36,896 bases of DNA, from positions 1-36,896 of the forward strand of contig BPDI01000030.1 of assembly GCA_019654215.1 (NCBI GenBank), read 5' to 3'. The DNA comes from Gammaproteobacteria bacterium. Lineage in GTDB: Bacteria > Pseudomonadota > Gammaproteobacteria > Pseudomonadales > Pseudohongiellaceae. The translations under genes were made by a program, and so were the position numbers. The notes below the pieces were generated by a model that worked only from the letters and a program-made list of their open reading frames with translations, was not told the origin of the DNA and searched no databases. Within the stretch, counting starts at the first letter, position 1. The number at the start of each line of letters is the position of its first letter. Positions 17,405 to 26,844 of this stretch are shown piece by piece.

Positions 17405-18849
17405 CTAATAAGTGCCAATCACTGCTAATACCAATCCGCCCTTAATAACAATATAAAAACGATATCCCAAATCGGTCTCGAGCCATACCAAAATCCAAAG
17501 TCCAGACTGTGAAAACCATTATAGAGCCATCTCTCCATTCGCCTCGAGTCATTGCTTTGAAAGACTACTTCGCTACTATTTAAATCAACATAAACAGTAC
17601 TACCCGCCGAATCATCGAAACGCACTCTTAAAACCGGCAATGGCCGGGAAAGGGGCCCTGTGTGGAGGCTCTGGAATAATAATAGCTGTCATATTCTCGA
17701 AGAATTCTGTAGAAAATTGCAGCAGCTTGGCTTTCGCCTAGCTGCTCGATGATGTATCCCGTATCGAATAAATCCTGCTTTGTTTCTAGCCCATCAAGCC
17801 GAATAAGTTGGCGACCAAATCCCCAAGTTGAATCAGTATCAGATTTAATAGCGCTTATATAATAATTTCCTTGCAAAAGCTTAAATTCGATTTCTTTAAG
17901 CTCTGCTCCCGCTAAGGATTCAAAATTTCATTTCGAATGGTTTGCTGATTCAATTCATCAAATCTTTGTAATTCGAGATCTCCACCTTGAGCAAGCTTCT
18001 ATCGATCGTTAATCCCCGAGCACGAGTCCATTCGTATGGATCCATCGATATAGTCCACTAAACACCCAGGTTAGAGTTACCAATCCAAAACAAAGACCAG
18101 TGATGTAATGCCAACGCATGACACCTTTGTATGGAATTGCCTTACGGAACGAGAATGGGTAGTACTACGCAACTGGATAAAGATCAGGACTATGCCAAGT
18201 CCGCAAGTATGGACCGAGTGAAGATAACCCAAAAAACAACATCGGACCAGAGTGCAGTGTTTCTTCTCAGATCAACGAAATAAAGCCAATGAGGAATGGC
18301 ACCAATCCAAGCAAGGAACCGATCCATAGAAGTTGTTACCAATATTACTTGTCCCCATCTCGGCGAGACGTATACCTCTGTTCCTGCATCATCGATCACA
18401 CGAAATTTTTCCAGTGGTAATTCCCCACGCAGGACTAATTGTCCACTGATCGACCTCTTCGATCCGCCCTATTCTCTCAATGCTTTTGTCTTCTACCCTA
18501 TGAAATCACCAATGATCTGACTGGAACTTATCATTGAGCTGGAAAGTATCGATCCATCGTCAGCAAAGACAACTCCGCCATTGTTTTCTGAAAATTGATA
18601 AGCAGTCCTTCCCATCACTGTAGTCAGCTTGGGAGGTGACGTGGCTATGACTAGCCGCTGAGCCTGGGATGGAGATATTGAAATACTCTCAAGATCTAGG
18701 TTGGGTAGTCGAGCTAAGCGCTCATGTTCTGTTAGTGTTGGCATGCCTCCGGTATAGATAATTGCGAAACCGGAGGCGAACCAGAGAACGAAGACTAAGG
18801 CTAGCCCAATGCCTAAGTAACGGTGAATCAGTATGACAAGTTTACGCAT
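17405..18849 (-). pseudogene. PepSY-domain transmembrane protein, multiple frameshifts
   Basis: PepSY-associated membrane protein of roughly 480 residues when restored, a family often linked to iron or siderophore reduction at the inner membrane. Motifs in order on the minus strand: first helix LGIGLALVFVLWFASGFAI, RTAYQFSENNGGVVF, IEEVDQWTISPAWG, FRVIDDAGTEVYVSPRWGQ, IPHWLYFVDLRRNTALW, YKGVMRWHYITGLCFGL with VTLTWVFSGL, then LPVLRVRFDD and RWLYNGFHSLDFGFWYGSR. They fall in all three frames, with at least five shifts, several at short homopolymers (for example near 17439 and 17650). Adding one A near 17439 gives the hydrophobic end GGLVLAVIGTY and a stop at 17407-17405. Domain order and content are complete, so the gene is recently broken or misread. 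Confidence 0.72.
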
Positions 18850-18955
18850 AGGATTATTGGATTGCGTTGCTTGTTCTTATTTGGTTTCTCAGTAAAAAAC
18901 TATCCTGGATTTGAGTTTCTTCAACGTCGTCGAGTATTTCTAATCTATCCCGATA

Positions 18956-19333
18956 TCATATTTCTAACTGCAATATAAGAGAAGCGATTAACATGATTAC
19001 GCTTGGTATAAATGTAAGAGCAAATCCTGCACTTCGGGATTTCGGATCTGCCACGTAACTGCGCAGATAGAGAAATCTTCCAACTAGGTAAACTACTCCA
19101 AGTCCAGCAGAAATTTGTGGACTCCACAAATTAGCTGATAGAAAGATTGCCGGCAGAAATATGATGATTTGCTCAGCTGTGTTCTGCTGCACGCGAAAAT
19201 AGCGCTCAAAAGTAGGATCTCCACTTATAGCTGGAGCAGGCACGTTGTATTTGCCGCGAGCTCTTCCCACTAAAATACCAAACGCAGAATATTGCACTAA
19301 GGCAAGTACAACAACTATTGCTACTAAACTCAT
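18956..19333 (-). CDS. MAPEG family membrane protein
   Basis: A 125-residue protein with four hydrophobic segments: SLVAIVVVLALVQYSAFGIL, IIIFLPAIFLSANL, GLGVVYLVGRFLYLRSYV and FALTFIPSVIMLIASLIL. The region FERYFRVQQNTAEQ matches the conserved glutathione-binding stretch of membrane-associated eicosanoid/glutathione metabolism proteins (E-R-x-x-R-x-x-x-N-x-x-E). Bacterial members are thought to be glutathione transferases or peroxidases. The frame is intact although both neighbours are broken. It lies upstream of the PepSY gene on the same strand with a 106-base gap. Confidence 0.85.
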   Translation of the reverse strand: MSLVAIVVVLALVQYSAFGILVGRARGKYNVPAPAISGDPTFERYFRVQQNTAEQIIIFLPAIFLSANLWSPQISAGLGVVYLVGRFLYLRSYVADPKSRSAGFALTFIPSVIMLIASLILQLEI

Positions 19334-19596
19334 AGAATTCTCCCTTAATATGTGTAACTTAAAGTTATTTGATTTTTATCTTGTATTAAGTTATCTAAAT
19401 ATGTTTTCGAATTTATAATATTCGGTTCACCAAACTTAGCATCGGAATGAGCTTCACGCATGCATAGGTTCAGTATACCGTATGCTGAAAAAATAAGTGA
19501 ACCCATAAGCCCTCAATCCTTTGTATGCCTTAATATCCTTGCCTAAATGTCGACGCTAAAATTGGACCCCTTGTTTAATGATTTTTTACTGATTCT

Positions 19597-19877
19597 ATGT
19601 CCAGCAATTTTGCAAAATTTGTGCTCTTGGAAGACATTCACTTCATTTCAACACAAATACAGAGATTTTATTTGCAGCTAGTTAGTGAAATTGATTTTTC
19701 ATTACAAAGTCTTCGAAACATGGGCGCAACGCCAGATTTGATTTCAGAAGAATTTATCCGAATAGATGGTGAATGAACCATTAGACAGTTTTTAACTGAA
19801 CAGTATCTTCAAGAGAAAGAAATGAATTTCTTAATCAGATTTTAGAGACAAACAAATTGCCAAATAGCTGTTTTTAG
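19597..19877 (+). pseudogene. Unrecognised small helical protein, in-frame TGA and one frameshift
   Basis: ATG 19597 opens 59 codons to TGA 19774, reading SSNFAKFVLLEDIHFISTQ, then QLVSEIDFSLQSLRNMGATP. The same frame continues after the stop as TIRQFLTEQYLQEKEMNFL. With one added base near 19840 it runs on as NQILETNKLPNSCF to TAG 19875-19877. The restored length is about 93 residues, rich in helix formers, with no signal peptide or recognised family. Its end overlaps the 3' end of the convergent hydrolase gene by 4 bases. It may be a small real gene misread here, or a relic. Confidence 0.3.
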
Positions 19878-20733
19878 TTGGGGCCCCCAAATTTTTCGAT
19901 TATAGCATCTACAATAAGTCCCGCTTCTTCCCACAATACAAAATGACCTTGGCCTTCTCGCCACATATATGTGACCTCTGCGTTCACTAGCATTCTTTGC
20001 ATAAACTCTGCATTACGCGGATTAACTAATCGATCACGATCACCCTGTACAATAAGTACTGGCATTTTCTAATTCTTCCCAGCCAGACAGGATTGATTCC
20101 AATTGTGGTCTCAGGGGCATAATTTCTGCGTTAGCACCCTTCAGACCACTACCTAAAATAAATCTGGGAATTGCCACTGCGAGGCGGTTATACCATCTCG
20201 GACCACTTAATTCTGGATCACCTGTAGTAGCAACAAAACTAATCCCGATACAAGTTCGGAATATTCCATTGCTGTTTTCGCAATAACAGGACCACCGTAA
20301 GAGTGCCCCATTAGAATTGTTCCTTTGCCTGATCTGTCCATGCGCAAAAGCGGCTCTAAAGCGGCAGCTTGCTCATCGAGTGATGGTACTTTCTCAGCAT
20401 TTCTCTCAACCCATCCTGGACGGGTGACAGAAATCATATGGAAGTGCTCTTGCATGAGGGAATCATTCATGTAATGCATAAAAGTGGTAAATGAACCTGG
20501 AGTACCATGAACAAAAAAATCAATTGTTTGGCTTTACCATCTTCAAAACCCAGTATCGACTTCGATGTACTCGACGTCTCCTAGCGTGAGTATAGGACCT
20601 ATTTCAAAAGGGAAACCATCGAATTCGTCCTGAACTTGGGCAAAAACATAATTAGTGACAATTACAGCGACACTGAAGAATGAACATTGAATATGCCACC
20701 ACGTAGCCTTTTCGATTGAGGCAATAATTTCAT
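19874..20733 (-). pseudogene. Alpha/beta hydrolase, several frameshifts
   Basis: Serine hydrolase fold with all main motifs present in separate frames. The N-terminus from ATG 20733 has a signal-like stretch leading to VTNYVFAQVQDEFDGFPFE. Then come IGPILTLGDVEYIEVDTG, the oxyanion-hole FVHGTPGSFTTFMHY, the nucleophile elbow MGHSYGGPVIAK, RWYNRLAVAIPRFILGSG, and the acid and base in VQGDRDRLV and GQGHFVLWEE. At least four frame changes are needed, including T-run undercalls near 20510-20545. The restored length is about 286 residues. A lipase or esterase role is likely but the substrate is unknown. It is probably periplasmic if the signal is real. Confidence 0.7.
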
Positions 20734-21170
20734 TGCAGCAGATTACTTAAATTTCATCATAACGACCAGAAGAAAACCCCAAAACTACGATCCTATAAAA
20801 GGAACCATCAAGAAACATGAATGCGAACCATTCATTAAGGTGACCATGACAATTTAGGCCCATATGCCAATTAATCCAAGGAAAATTCTAAATCCACGCC
20901 TACATCATTCCTTTAATTCAAGAATAAAGTTTTAATCTCGTTTAGTTCTATAAACAAAGGGGGGAAAGCAGTTTCTCGAAACCTCTAATAAAGTATAGTT
21001 GGATTTTGTGCTGGCAACTGAAAACAGGGTTATTTTCTTACAACTTTTAGGTCGAATTTCTTTGGGTTTTTTGACGACATTTTGCATGCCACATCGCTTA
21101 TAATCTCCCCCCTGGTCTTCTAAATACCTGTTCCAACCTGGTTGAGCCTGTTTATAGATGGAAATGACAT
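20734..21170. other. Divergent intergenic region upstream of xseB
   Basis: 437 bases between the hydrolase start and xseB. A TATAAT at 21099-21104 is the best -10 candidate for the xseB operon; the nearest TTGACG (21071-21076) is 22 bases away, longer than usual, so the pair is tentative. GGAAATGACAT before ATG 21171 includes a usable GGA. Nothing else was recognised. Confidence 0.45.
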
Positions 21171-21410
21171 ATGACTAAGAAAAAACAAGCTTCCTTCGAT
21201 TTCGAAAAAGCTTTAGAAGAACTTGAAGAATTAGTTTCTTCCATGGAAGACGGTAAACTAAGTTTAGAAGATTCTTTGCAGGCGTTCGAAAAAGGCATCA
21301 AACTCACCCGAGAATGCCAAACCGCGCTCAAAAAAGCAGAACAAAAAGTTCAGGTACTCATCAATGAAAACGGTGATACAGAAGAACTCGAGTTCGAAGA
21401 CGACGAATAA
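21171..21410 (+). CDS. xseB: Exodeoxyribonuclease VII small subunit
   Basis: Small subunit of exonuclease VII, which with XseA degrades single-stranded DNA from both ends. At 79 residues it has the family pattern FEKALEELEELVSSMEDGKL followed by LEDSLQAFEKGIKLTRECQ, two helices forming a coiled-coil hairpin, and an acidic tail. It begins the classic xseB-ispA-dxs operon, with only 8 bases to ispA. ATG 21171 has GGA upstream. Confidence 0.95.
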   Translation: MTKKKQASFDFEKALEELEELVSSMEDGKLSLEDSLQAFEKGIKLTRECQTALKKAEQKVQVLINENGDTEELEFEDDE

Positions 21411-21418
21411 GCAAACCC

Positions 21419-22321
21419 ATGAACGCGCAAAACCCTCAGGCATTGAACCAGTTTTTAATTCAATGTCAAAAGCGAGTCGAGCATTCTCTGGAAACAACAC
21501 TCTCGCGATCTATTCCCAGTAATAAGTTACAAAAAGCGATGCGTTATGCTTGTCTCGATGGTGGCAAACGTATTCGTCCAGTGCTTGTTTATGCCAGTGC
21601 TCAGGCCGTAGATGCGTTAATGGATGATGCAGACATGGCTGCCTGTGCAGTTGAACTTATTCATAGCTATTCACTGGTACACGATGACTTGCCAGCAATG
21701 GATGATGATGATTTAAGAAGAGGTAAACCGAGTGTCCATAAGGCTTTCGATGAAGCTACTGCAATTCTTGTAGGAGATGCGCTGCAAGCACTCGCATTTC
21801 AATGTTTAGCTGAACAGAACAACTCGCTCTCAGCAGAAACTAAATTGCTGATGACGACTATGTTGGCAGAAGCGGCTGGTGCTTTCGGAATGACCGGTGG
21901 TCAGACATTAGATCTTGAAGCAAGCGGCACTCGCGTAGAATTGAGTGAACTGGAAACTTTACACCGCTTAAAAACTGGTTCGCTGATTAAGGCCAGTGTG
22001 AGAATGGGGGCGCTGTGTAATATGCAATGTAGTGAAGAACAGTTATCTGCTCTTGAACTCTATGCCGACAATATAGGTCTCGCATTTCAGGTGCAGGATG
22101 ACATTCTGGATGAAATTGGCGACACCGATATACTCGGTAAACCACAAGGCTCAGATAGAGCCCAGACTAAAGCCACCTATGTCAGTTTGCTGGGCCTGGA
22201 TCAAGCTAAAACTAAAGCGGCTGAATTAGCCAATAATGCCATCGAAGCAATCGAGGGAATTTCTGCATCTGCTAATAGTCTAAGGGATTTAGCAAACTAT
22301 ATTGTGAACCGAATTCATTGA
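21419..22321 (+). CDS. ispA: Farnesyl diphosphate synthase (short-chain polyprenyl synthase)
   Basis: Condenses dimethylallyl/geranyl diphosphate with isopentenyl diphosphate to farnesyl diphosphate in the cytosol, feeding quinone and undecaprenol synthesis. The 300 residues hold GGKRIRPVLVY, the first aspartate-rich motif DDLPAMDDDDLRRGKPS near residue 85, TGGQTLDLEA, and the second in FQVQDDILDEIGD near residue 225. The two residues inside the first aspartate motif (PA) fit a bacterial farnesyl synthase. It lies between xseB and dxs, so product and precursor genes are together. The frame is clean. Confidence 0.94.
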   Translation: MNAQNPQALNQFLIQCQKRVEHSLETTLSRSIPSNKLQKAMRYACLDGGKRIRPVLVYASAQAVDALMDDADMAACAVELIHSYSLVHDDLPAMDDDDLRRGKPSVHKAFDEATAILVGDALQALAFQCLAEQNNSLSAETKLLMTTMLAEAAGAFGMTGGQTLDLEASGTRVELSELETLHRLKTGSLIKASVRMGALCNMQCSEEQLSALELYADNIGLAFQVQDDILDEIGDTDILGKPQGSDRAQTKATYVSLLGLDQAKTKAAELANNAIEAIEGISASANSLRDLANYIVNRIH

Positions 22322-22408
22322 TTGACGGGAGCTGCAGGCTGATTTACTGTACGCGGCTTGCCGCCTGATTAATTTGAAAACTGGCGCAGCTAGAGTTGAA
22401 ATACGCTG

Positions 22409-24319
22409 ATGTTAGACGAAATTCCATTAACGCGGCCGGATACCCCTCTTTTAGACCAAATCCAAAGTCCCGCAGATCTTAAAGAACTAGGGATTGACCA
22501 GCTAGAGGCCCTGGCGGCTGAGCTGCGTTCATTTCTCCTTTATTCTGTTGGTCAGACTGGTGGACATTTTGGCGCCGGGCTAGGTGTCGTCGAGCTAACT
22601 ATAGCCCTGCATTACGTATTTAACGCACCTGAAGATCGCCTTGTGTGGGACGTTGGCCACCAGGCCTATCCCCACAAAATTTTAACTGGCCGTCGTGATG
22701 AAATGCTTACAATGCGTCAGGCTGGAGGTCTTGCCGCTTTTCCTAATCGCGAGGAGAGTGAATACGATCAATTCGGTGTCGGTCATTCCAGTACTTCAAT
22801 CAGCGCAATTCTCGGAATGATGATTGCCGCCCGTATGCAGAATCAAGATCGCCATAACATCGCTGTTATAGGTGATGGCGCTATGACGGCAGGCATGGCA
22901 TTCGAAGCTTTAAATCACGCCGGGCATTTAGACGACAATATTTTGGTCATCCTTAACGATAATAATATGTCCATCTCCAACAACATTGGTGGCTTATCCA
23001 GTTACTTTGCTCGCATGTGGGCGAGTAAGCCCTACAATTTTATCCGCACAGGATCGAAACGTGTCCTAGCCAAAATTCCTAAGGTCTTAAGTACAGCTCA
23101 CCGAGCGGAAGAATACATGAAAGGTATGGTTTCCCCAGGCACGTTGTTTGAGGAAATCGGTTTTAATTATATCGGCCTAATCAATGGACATGATGTAACG
23201 GGCTTAGTAGAAATTCTTAACAATATTAAAACGCTGCGTGGTCCGCAGCTACTGCATATAGTCACCCAAAAAGGCAAAGGCTATTCCGAATCTGAAAACG
23301 ATCCGTTCGGTATGCATGCCTTAGGTAAGATTGAAGCTAATGCTAGTAAAACAGAGACGAAAATCACGCCGACTAAAGCTACTCAGACTTACTCGCAAGT
23401 ATTTGGATCATGGATTTGTGACTTGGCCGCAGTTGATGACAAAGTAGTCGGAATTACCCCCGCCATGGGCGAAGGCTCCGGCATGAAAGAGTTTGCCCAA
23501 CAATACCCAGAAAAATTTCATGACGTCGCCATAGCTGAACAACATGCTGTGACTTTTGCGGCGGGAATGGCATGCGACGGAGTTAAACCAATCGTCGCTA
23601 TTTATTCAACCTTTCTGCAACGAGCCTATGATCAATTGATTCACGATGTGGCGCTACAGAGCTTGAATGTTTTGTTCGCGATAGACAGAGCCGGTTTAGT
23701 GGGCGAAGACGGACCAACACATGCAGGTAGTTTCGATCTGACTTATCTACGTTGCATTCCGAATATGCTGGTAATGGCCCCTAGTGATGAGAATGAAACC
23801 TATAAGCTACTTTCTACTGGATACGCTTACAACGGACCCGCAGCCGTGCGCTATCCGCGGGGTAAAGGACCTGGTGTAACGATTGAAAAGAATCTGGAAG
23901 CAGTTGAAATCGGTAAGGCCTTAACTCGGAGACAAGGTCGTTCAATTGTCATCCTCGCATTTGGCAGCATGGTTACACCAGCACTGGAATGTGCTGATAG
24001 GATTAATGCAACAGTTGTGGACATGCGCTTCGTTAAACCAATAGACGAAGAATTGATTGGGGACATGGCAACTTCACATCAGTTAATTGTTACTATCGAA
24101 GAAAACACAACAATGGGTGGCGCTGGTTCAGCAGTTAATGAATTCTTAATCAGCGCAAACTATCAAATTCCAATTCTTAATCTTGGACTACCGGATAAAT
24201 TTCTTGAACATGGCAAAGTTGCAGAGATGTTAGCCAATGTCGGCCTCGATGCTGGAAGCATAACCAACGCGATCAAGAAGAAGTTAAAAGATTGTAAGAT
24301 TCAATCTGAAGCAATCTGA
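22409..24319 (+). CDS. dxs: 1-deoxy-D-xylulose-5-phosphate synthase
   Basis: First enzyme of the MEP isoprenoid pathway: thiamine-diphosphate-dependent joining of pyruvate and glyceraldehyde 3-phosphate to DXP, which also feeds thiamine and pyridoxal synthesis. The 636 residues show [18 protein letters not shown], the ThDP/Mg motif [18 protein letters not shown] with NDNNMSIS, the catalytic Glu region [13 protein letters not shown] and [17 protein letters not shown]-terminal transketolase domain ends near GLDAGSI. It starts 87 bases after ispA, a slightly wide gap for this operon. No frameshift occurs in 1.9 kb. Confidence 0.96.
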   Translation: MLDEIPLTRPDTPLLDQIQSPADLKELGIDQLEALAAELRSFLLYSVGQTGGHFGAGLGVVELTIALHYVFNAPEDRLVWDVGHQAYPHKILTGRRDEMLTMRQAGGLAAFPNREESEYDQFGVGHSSTSISAILGMMIAARMQNQDRHNIAVIGDGAMTAGMAFEALNHAGHLDDNILVILNDNNMSISNNIGGLSSYFARMWASKPYNFIRTGSKRVLAKIPKVLSTAHRAEEYMKGMVSPGTLFEEIGFNYIGLINGHDVTGLVEILNNIKTLRGPQLLHIVTQKGKGYSESENDPFGMHALGKIEANASKTETKITPTKATQTYSQVFGSWICDLAAVDDKVVGITPAMGEGSGMKEFAQQYPEKFHDVAIAEQHAVTFAAGMACDGVKPIVAIYSTFLQRAYDQLIHDVALQSLNVLFAIDRAGLVGEDGPTHAGSFDLTYLRCIPNMLVMAPSDENETYKLLSTGYAYNGPAAVRYPRGKGPGVTIEKNLEAVEIGKALTRRQGRSIVILAFGSMVTPALECADRINATVVDMRFVKPIDEELIGDMATSHQLIVTIEENTTMGGAGSAVNEFLISANYQIPILNLGLPDKFLEHGKVAEMLANVGLDAGSITNAIKKKLKDCKIQSEAI

Positions 24320-24390
24320 ATACAGCCACTCCTTTCTTGATTGACTGATTCCATTTTGACGCATAAACTCATTGCTGTTCCTTTCAGGAA

Positions 24391-24396
24391 TATAAT
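24391..24396 (+). promoter_or_regulatory. Candidate -10 box ahead of the cobalamin riboswitch
   Basis: Perfect TATAAT, placing a start near 24403, just upstream of the first riboswitch hairpin. A matching -35 at normal spacing is poor (CTCATT at 24368-24373), so the promoter is tentative. Confidence 0.4.
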
Positions 24397-24402
24397 CATT
24401 AG

Positions 24403-24560
24403 GCGAAATTCATTCTATTGACAGAATGAATTAAATTTACTGGGAAGTTGGTGCGATTCCAACACTGCCCCCGCAACGGTGATTCGAATATAGATTTCGA
24501 TAAGTCCGATACCAACTCTGATGATTTCTACATATTGATGCAGCGGAGGGCTTCATCAGT
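24403..24560 (+). ncRNA. Cobalamin riboswitch
   Basis: Leader RNA that binds a cobalamin and switches the downstream B12 genes. The conserved core GGGAAGTTGGTGCGATTCC (from 24441) runs into CTGCCCCCGCAACGGTGA, and the B12-box-like AAGTCCGATACCAACTC follows (about 24501-24517). A perfect 10-bp hairpin, AATTCATTCT with AGAATGAATT (24407-24416 and 24423-24432), sits on the 5' side. Downstream, TCATCAG (24553-24559) can pair either with CTGATGA at 24518-24524 or, in part, with TGATG at 24536-24540 beside the GGAGG loop, a plausible expression platform. No T-run terminator is seen. About 118 bases separate its end from cobO. Confidence 0.88.
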
Positions 24561-24678
24561 GGCAGAGCTGATCTTCTTAACTCTTCTACTTATATCCCCC
24601 CCATCATTCATGTAGTCATGATCAATCGCGCTAAATCGTGACTAGATCAAGTGTAGCTATGGAAAATAGGAAGACTAA

Positions 24679-25286
24679 ATGTCAAATGGTGAAGAGAGAA
24701 ATACGCGCCATAAGAAGGCGATGCAACGAAAAAAAGAGCATGTCGATAAACGCATAGCCGAAGCGACTAAAGACAAAGGGCTATTAGTAGTCCTAACTGG
24801 AAATGGTAAAGGCAAAAGCTCTTCTGCCTTTGGTATGCTGGCGCGAAGTGTCGGTCATGGTCTTCGCTGTGGCGTGGTGCAATTTATTAAAGGATTATGG
24901 GATTGCGGTGAGCAGAAGTTGTTTGAAGACAATCCTTTCGTTGAGTTTCATGTTATGAAAACCGGTTTTACTTGGGAAACACAGGATCGGGAAAAGGATA
25001 TAGCCGCTGCTGAAAAGACATGGGAAAACGCGGCAGCACTGTTGGTTAACGAAGAAATCAATGTGGTCATACTTGATGAACTCACCTAATGCTCACTTAT
25101 GGCTATTTAGATAAGGAAATGGTGTTTGAAGCTCTGAAGAATAGACCAACATACCAGCATGTAGTGATAACCGGCAGAAACGCATCCAAAGAATTAGTAA
25201 AACTAGCGGACACCGTAAGCGAAGTTGCAGATACCAAACATGCCTTTAATGCAGGGATTAAAGTTCAAAAAGGAATAGACTATTGA
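24679..25286 (+). CDS. cobO: Cob(I)yrinic acid a,c-diamide adenosyltransferase, one frameshift
   Basis: Transfers the 5'-deoxyadenosyl group of ATP to cobalt(I) corrinoids, making coenzyme B12 or salvaging incoming corrinoid. CobO/BtuR type: N-terminal RKKEHVDKRIAEATKDKGLL, the P-loop LTGNGKGKSSSAFGMLAR near residue 40, VVQFIKGLWDCGE, VVILDELT, then LTYGYLDKEMVFEAL, VVITGRNASKELVKLADTV and the KHAFNAGIKVQKGIDY end. As read it stops at TAA 25087-25089; one missing base in ACCTAATG breaks the conserved DELTxMLTYGYL. Restored length is about 202 residues, normal. Its TGA overlaps the TTG start of the btuF-like gene. It is expected to be under the riboswitch. Confidence 0.88.
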
Positions 25287-26169
25287 AACTTACAAAAAAT
25301 ATTACACTCGTATCTTTATTGAGTTTAGTCATAATTCCAAGAACGTTTGCTGCTATTGAGTTAACTGATGACGATGATTTGGTTGTTCGCCTTGATCATC
25401 CTGCTGCCGAATAATTAGTCTCGCCCCTTTTTTAACAGAATTAGTCTTTGCCGCAGGGGCTGGCAAAAAACTCGTCGGCGTAGTTGAGTATAGTGATTTT
25501 CCGCCAGAAGCTACTGCCCTCCAATTGTAGGCCGATACAATCTATTGGACCTGGAACGAATTCTTGAATTAGAACCCGATTTGATACTTGCATGGAAAAG
25601 CGGGAATCCACGGGCTTCAGTTGCCAGATTAAGAGAGCTCGGCCTTACAGTTTACACTGCAGAACCAAAAAAACTCGAAACCATAGCTGCATATGTTAAG
25701 AAACTCTCAATGCTGGCCGGAACAGAATCTGAAGCAGCCGACGCGATAGAATTATTTGAAAAAACTTATGAAGAGTTGCGTAATCAATTCAGCCATAAAT
25801 CGCCAGTAAAAACTTTCTATCAAGTTTGGGATGTGCCATTGATGACTTCTGGCGGTAACGAACTTATTAATGACATCATAAATTTGTGTGGCGGCCAAAA
25901 TATCTTTTCAGATCTTCAGTTGCTTGCACCAAAAGTCAGTGTTGAAGCGGTACTTGTTAGAAATCCAGAGGTGATTATTGCCAGCGGTATGGATATCGAA
26001 CGACCAGAATGGCTTGAAAATGTGGAAGCAGTGGCCAAGTCTTACTGCTGTAAAAAAGGATAATTTGTATTTCGTTCCACCTGAATTGCTACAGCGACAT
26101 ACACCCCGAGCATTATTGGGTGCTCAGCAAATGTGTGAGCATATCGATCATGCCCGTCAGACCTTGTAA
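25283..26169 (+). pseudogene. btuF: BtuF-like cobalamin-binding periplasmic protein, three frameshifts
   Basis: Substrate-binding protein of the TroA/BtuF group, which in the periplasm hands corrinoid to an ABC importer. The TTG start (25283) overlaps the cobO stop and opens a signal peptide (NITLVSLLSLVIIPRTFA). Then PAA, a shift near 25410, IISLAPFLTELVFAAGAGK with LVGVVEYSDFPPEA, a shift near 25525, and IVGRYNLLDLERILELEPDL onward to EWLE. An overcalled A near 26007 is followed by WPSLTAVKKDNLYFVPPELL and HTPRALLGAQQMCEH. Adding two bases and removing one yields about 295 residues. No BtuC or BtuD is adjacent. The riboswitch and cobO context supports B12 over other metal chelates. Confidence 0.78.
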
Positions 26170-26173
26170 ATAA

Positions 26174-26833
26174 TTATTCTGCGCTAGCACCATGTTCCGC
26201 ACCATTATGGAGAATTAGTCTGGCATCGGTTTTTCCATCCTGCACAACAAGCTTAACGCGACTGAAACAGGCAAATGGAATGTGCAAAGGATAGCTGCGA
26301 TTGAAGGGCATGCTTAGCACAGAAGGTAACACCACTCGTAAAACTCCTCCATGAGTCACTACTAATAAATGGCTGCCATCATCTTTCCAAGTAAGTTCTT
26401 CCAAAGCAGTTAATACCCTGTCTTTGAAATCTAAATAGTTCTCACCATTGGGAGGTGCCAGTGCCGATAAATCCTCCCGAAATGCTTTAAATTGGTCAGC
26501 AGCTATTTCTCGCCACTTGCTTACTAGCATGCCATCCCAATCACCATAGTCAATTTCCTGCCATTGATCAGCTACAGTGATCGGAACCTTTGTATTCGCC
26601 GCCACTTGTTCAGCAAAATCCCGACAGCGTTTTAGAGGTGAACTTATTATCTCTGACCAATTCGGTGTAATTTCACTGGGAACATGCTCTGAAGATAGTC
26701 CGGTCGCTTTCTGCATTTGGGTCCACCCGAGATCAGTTAACGCGGGATCCACTCTACCACGAAGTATGTCTCCACCATGGGGCTCTCCATGTCGAATAAA
26801 ATCAACAGTAATAGTTTTGATAGAAGCAGACAC
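26174..26833 (-). CDS. Histidine phosphatase, CobC-like (alpha-ribazole phosphatase candidate)
   Basis: Branch-2-less histidine phosphatase superfamily member of 219 residues. The phosphohistidine motif DFIRHGEPHGGD is near residue 12, the second Arg in SSPLKRCRDFAE, the acid in WQEIDYGDWDGM and the second His in LLVVTHGGVLRV. The form RHGEP...LRGRVDPALTDLGW is typical of CobC, which removes phosphate from alpha-ribazole phosphate or adenosylcobalamin phosphate in nucleotide-loop assembly. It converges with the btuF-like gene 4 bases away, which supports the B12 role; phosphoglycerate-mutase-like activity cannot be excluded. It begins with GTG 26833, 11 bases after ribA on the same strand, so it may be transcribed with the riboflavin genes. 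Confidence 0.75.
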   Translation of the reverse strand: MSASIKTITVDFIRHGEPHGGDILRGRVDPALTDLGWTQMQKATGLSSEHVPSEITPNWSEIISSPLKRCRDFAEQVAANTKVPITVADQWQEIDYGDWDGMLVSKWREIAADQFKAFREDLSALAPPNGENYLDFKDRVLTALEELTWKDDGSHLLVVTHGGVLRVVLPSVLSMPFNRSYPLHIPFACFSRVKLVVQDGKTDARLILHNGAEHGASAE

Positions 26834-26844
26834 AGTGAATAGTG

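Noticed and set aside
21071..21104. Standard sigma-70 promoter (TTGACG plus TATAAT) for xseB-ispA-dxs
   Set aside because: The boxes are 22 bases apart, too long for a normal pair; only the -10 is kept as a candidate.
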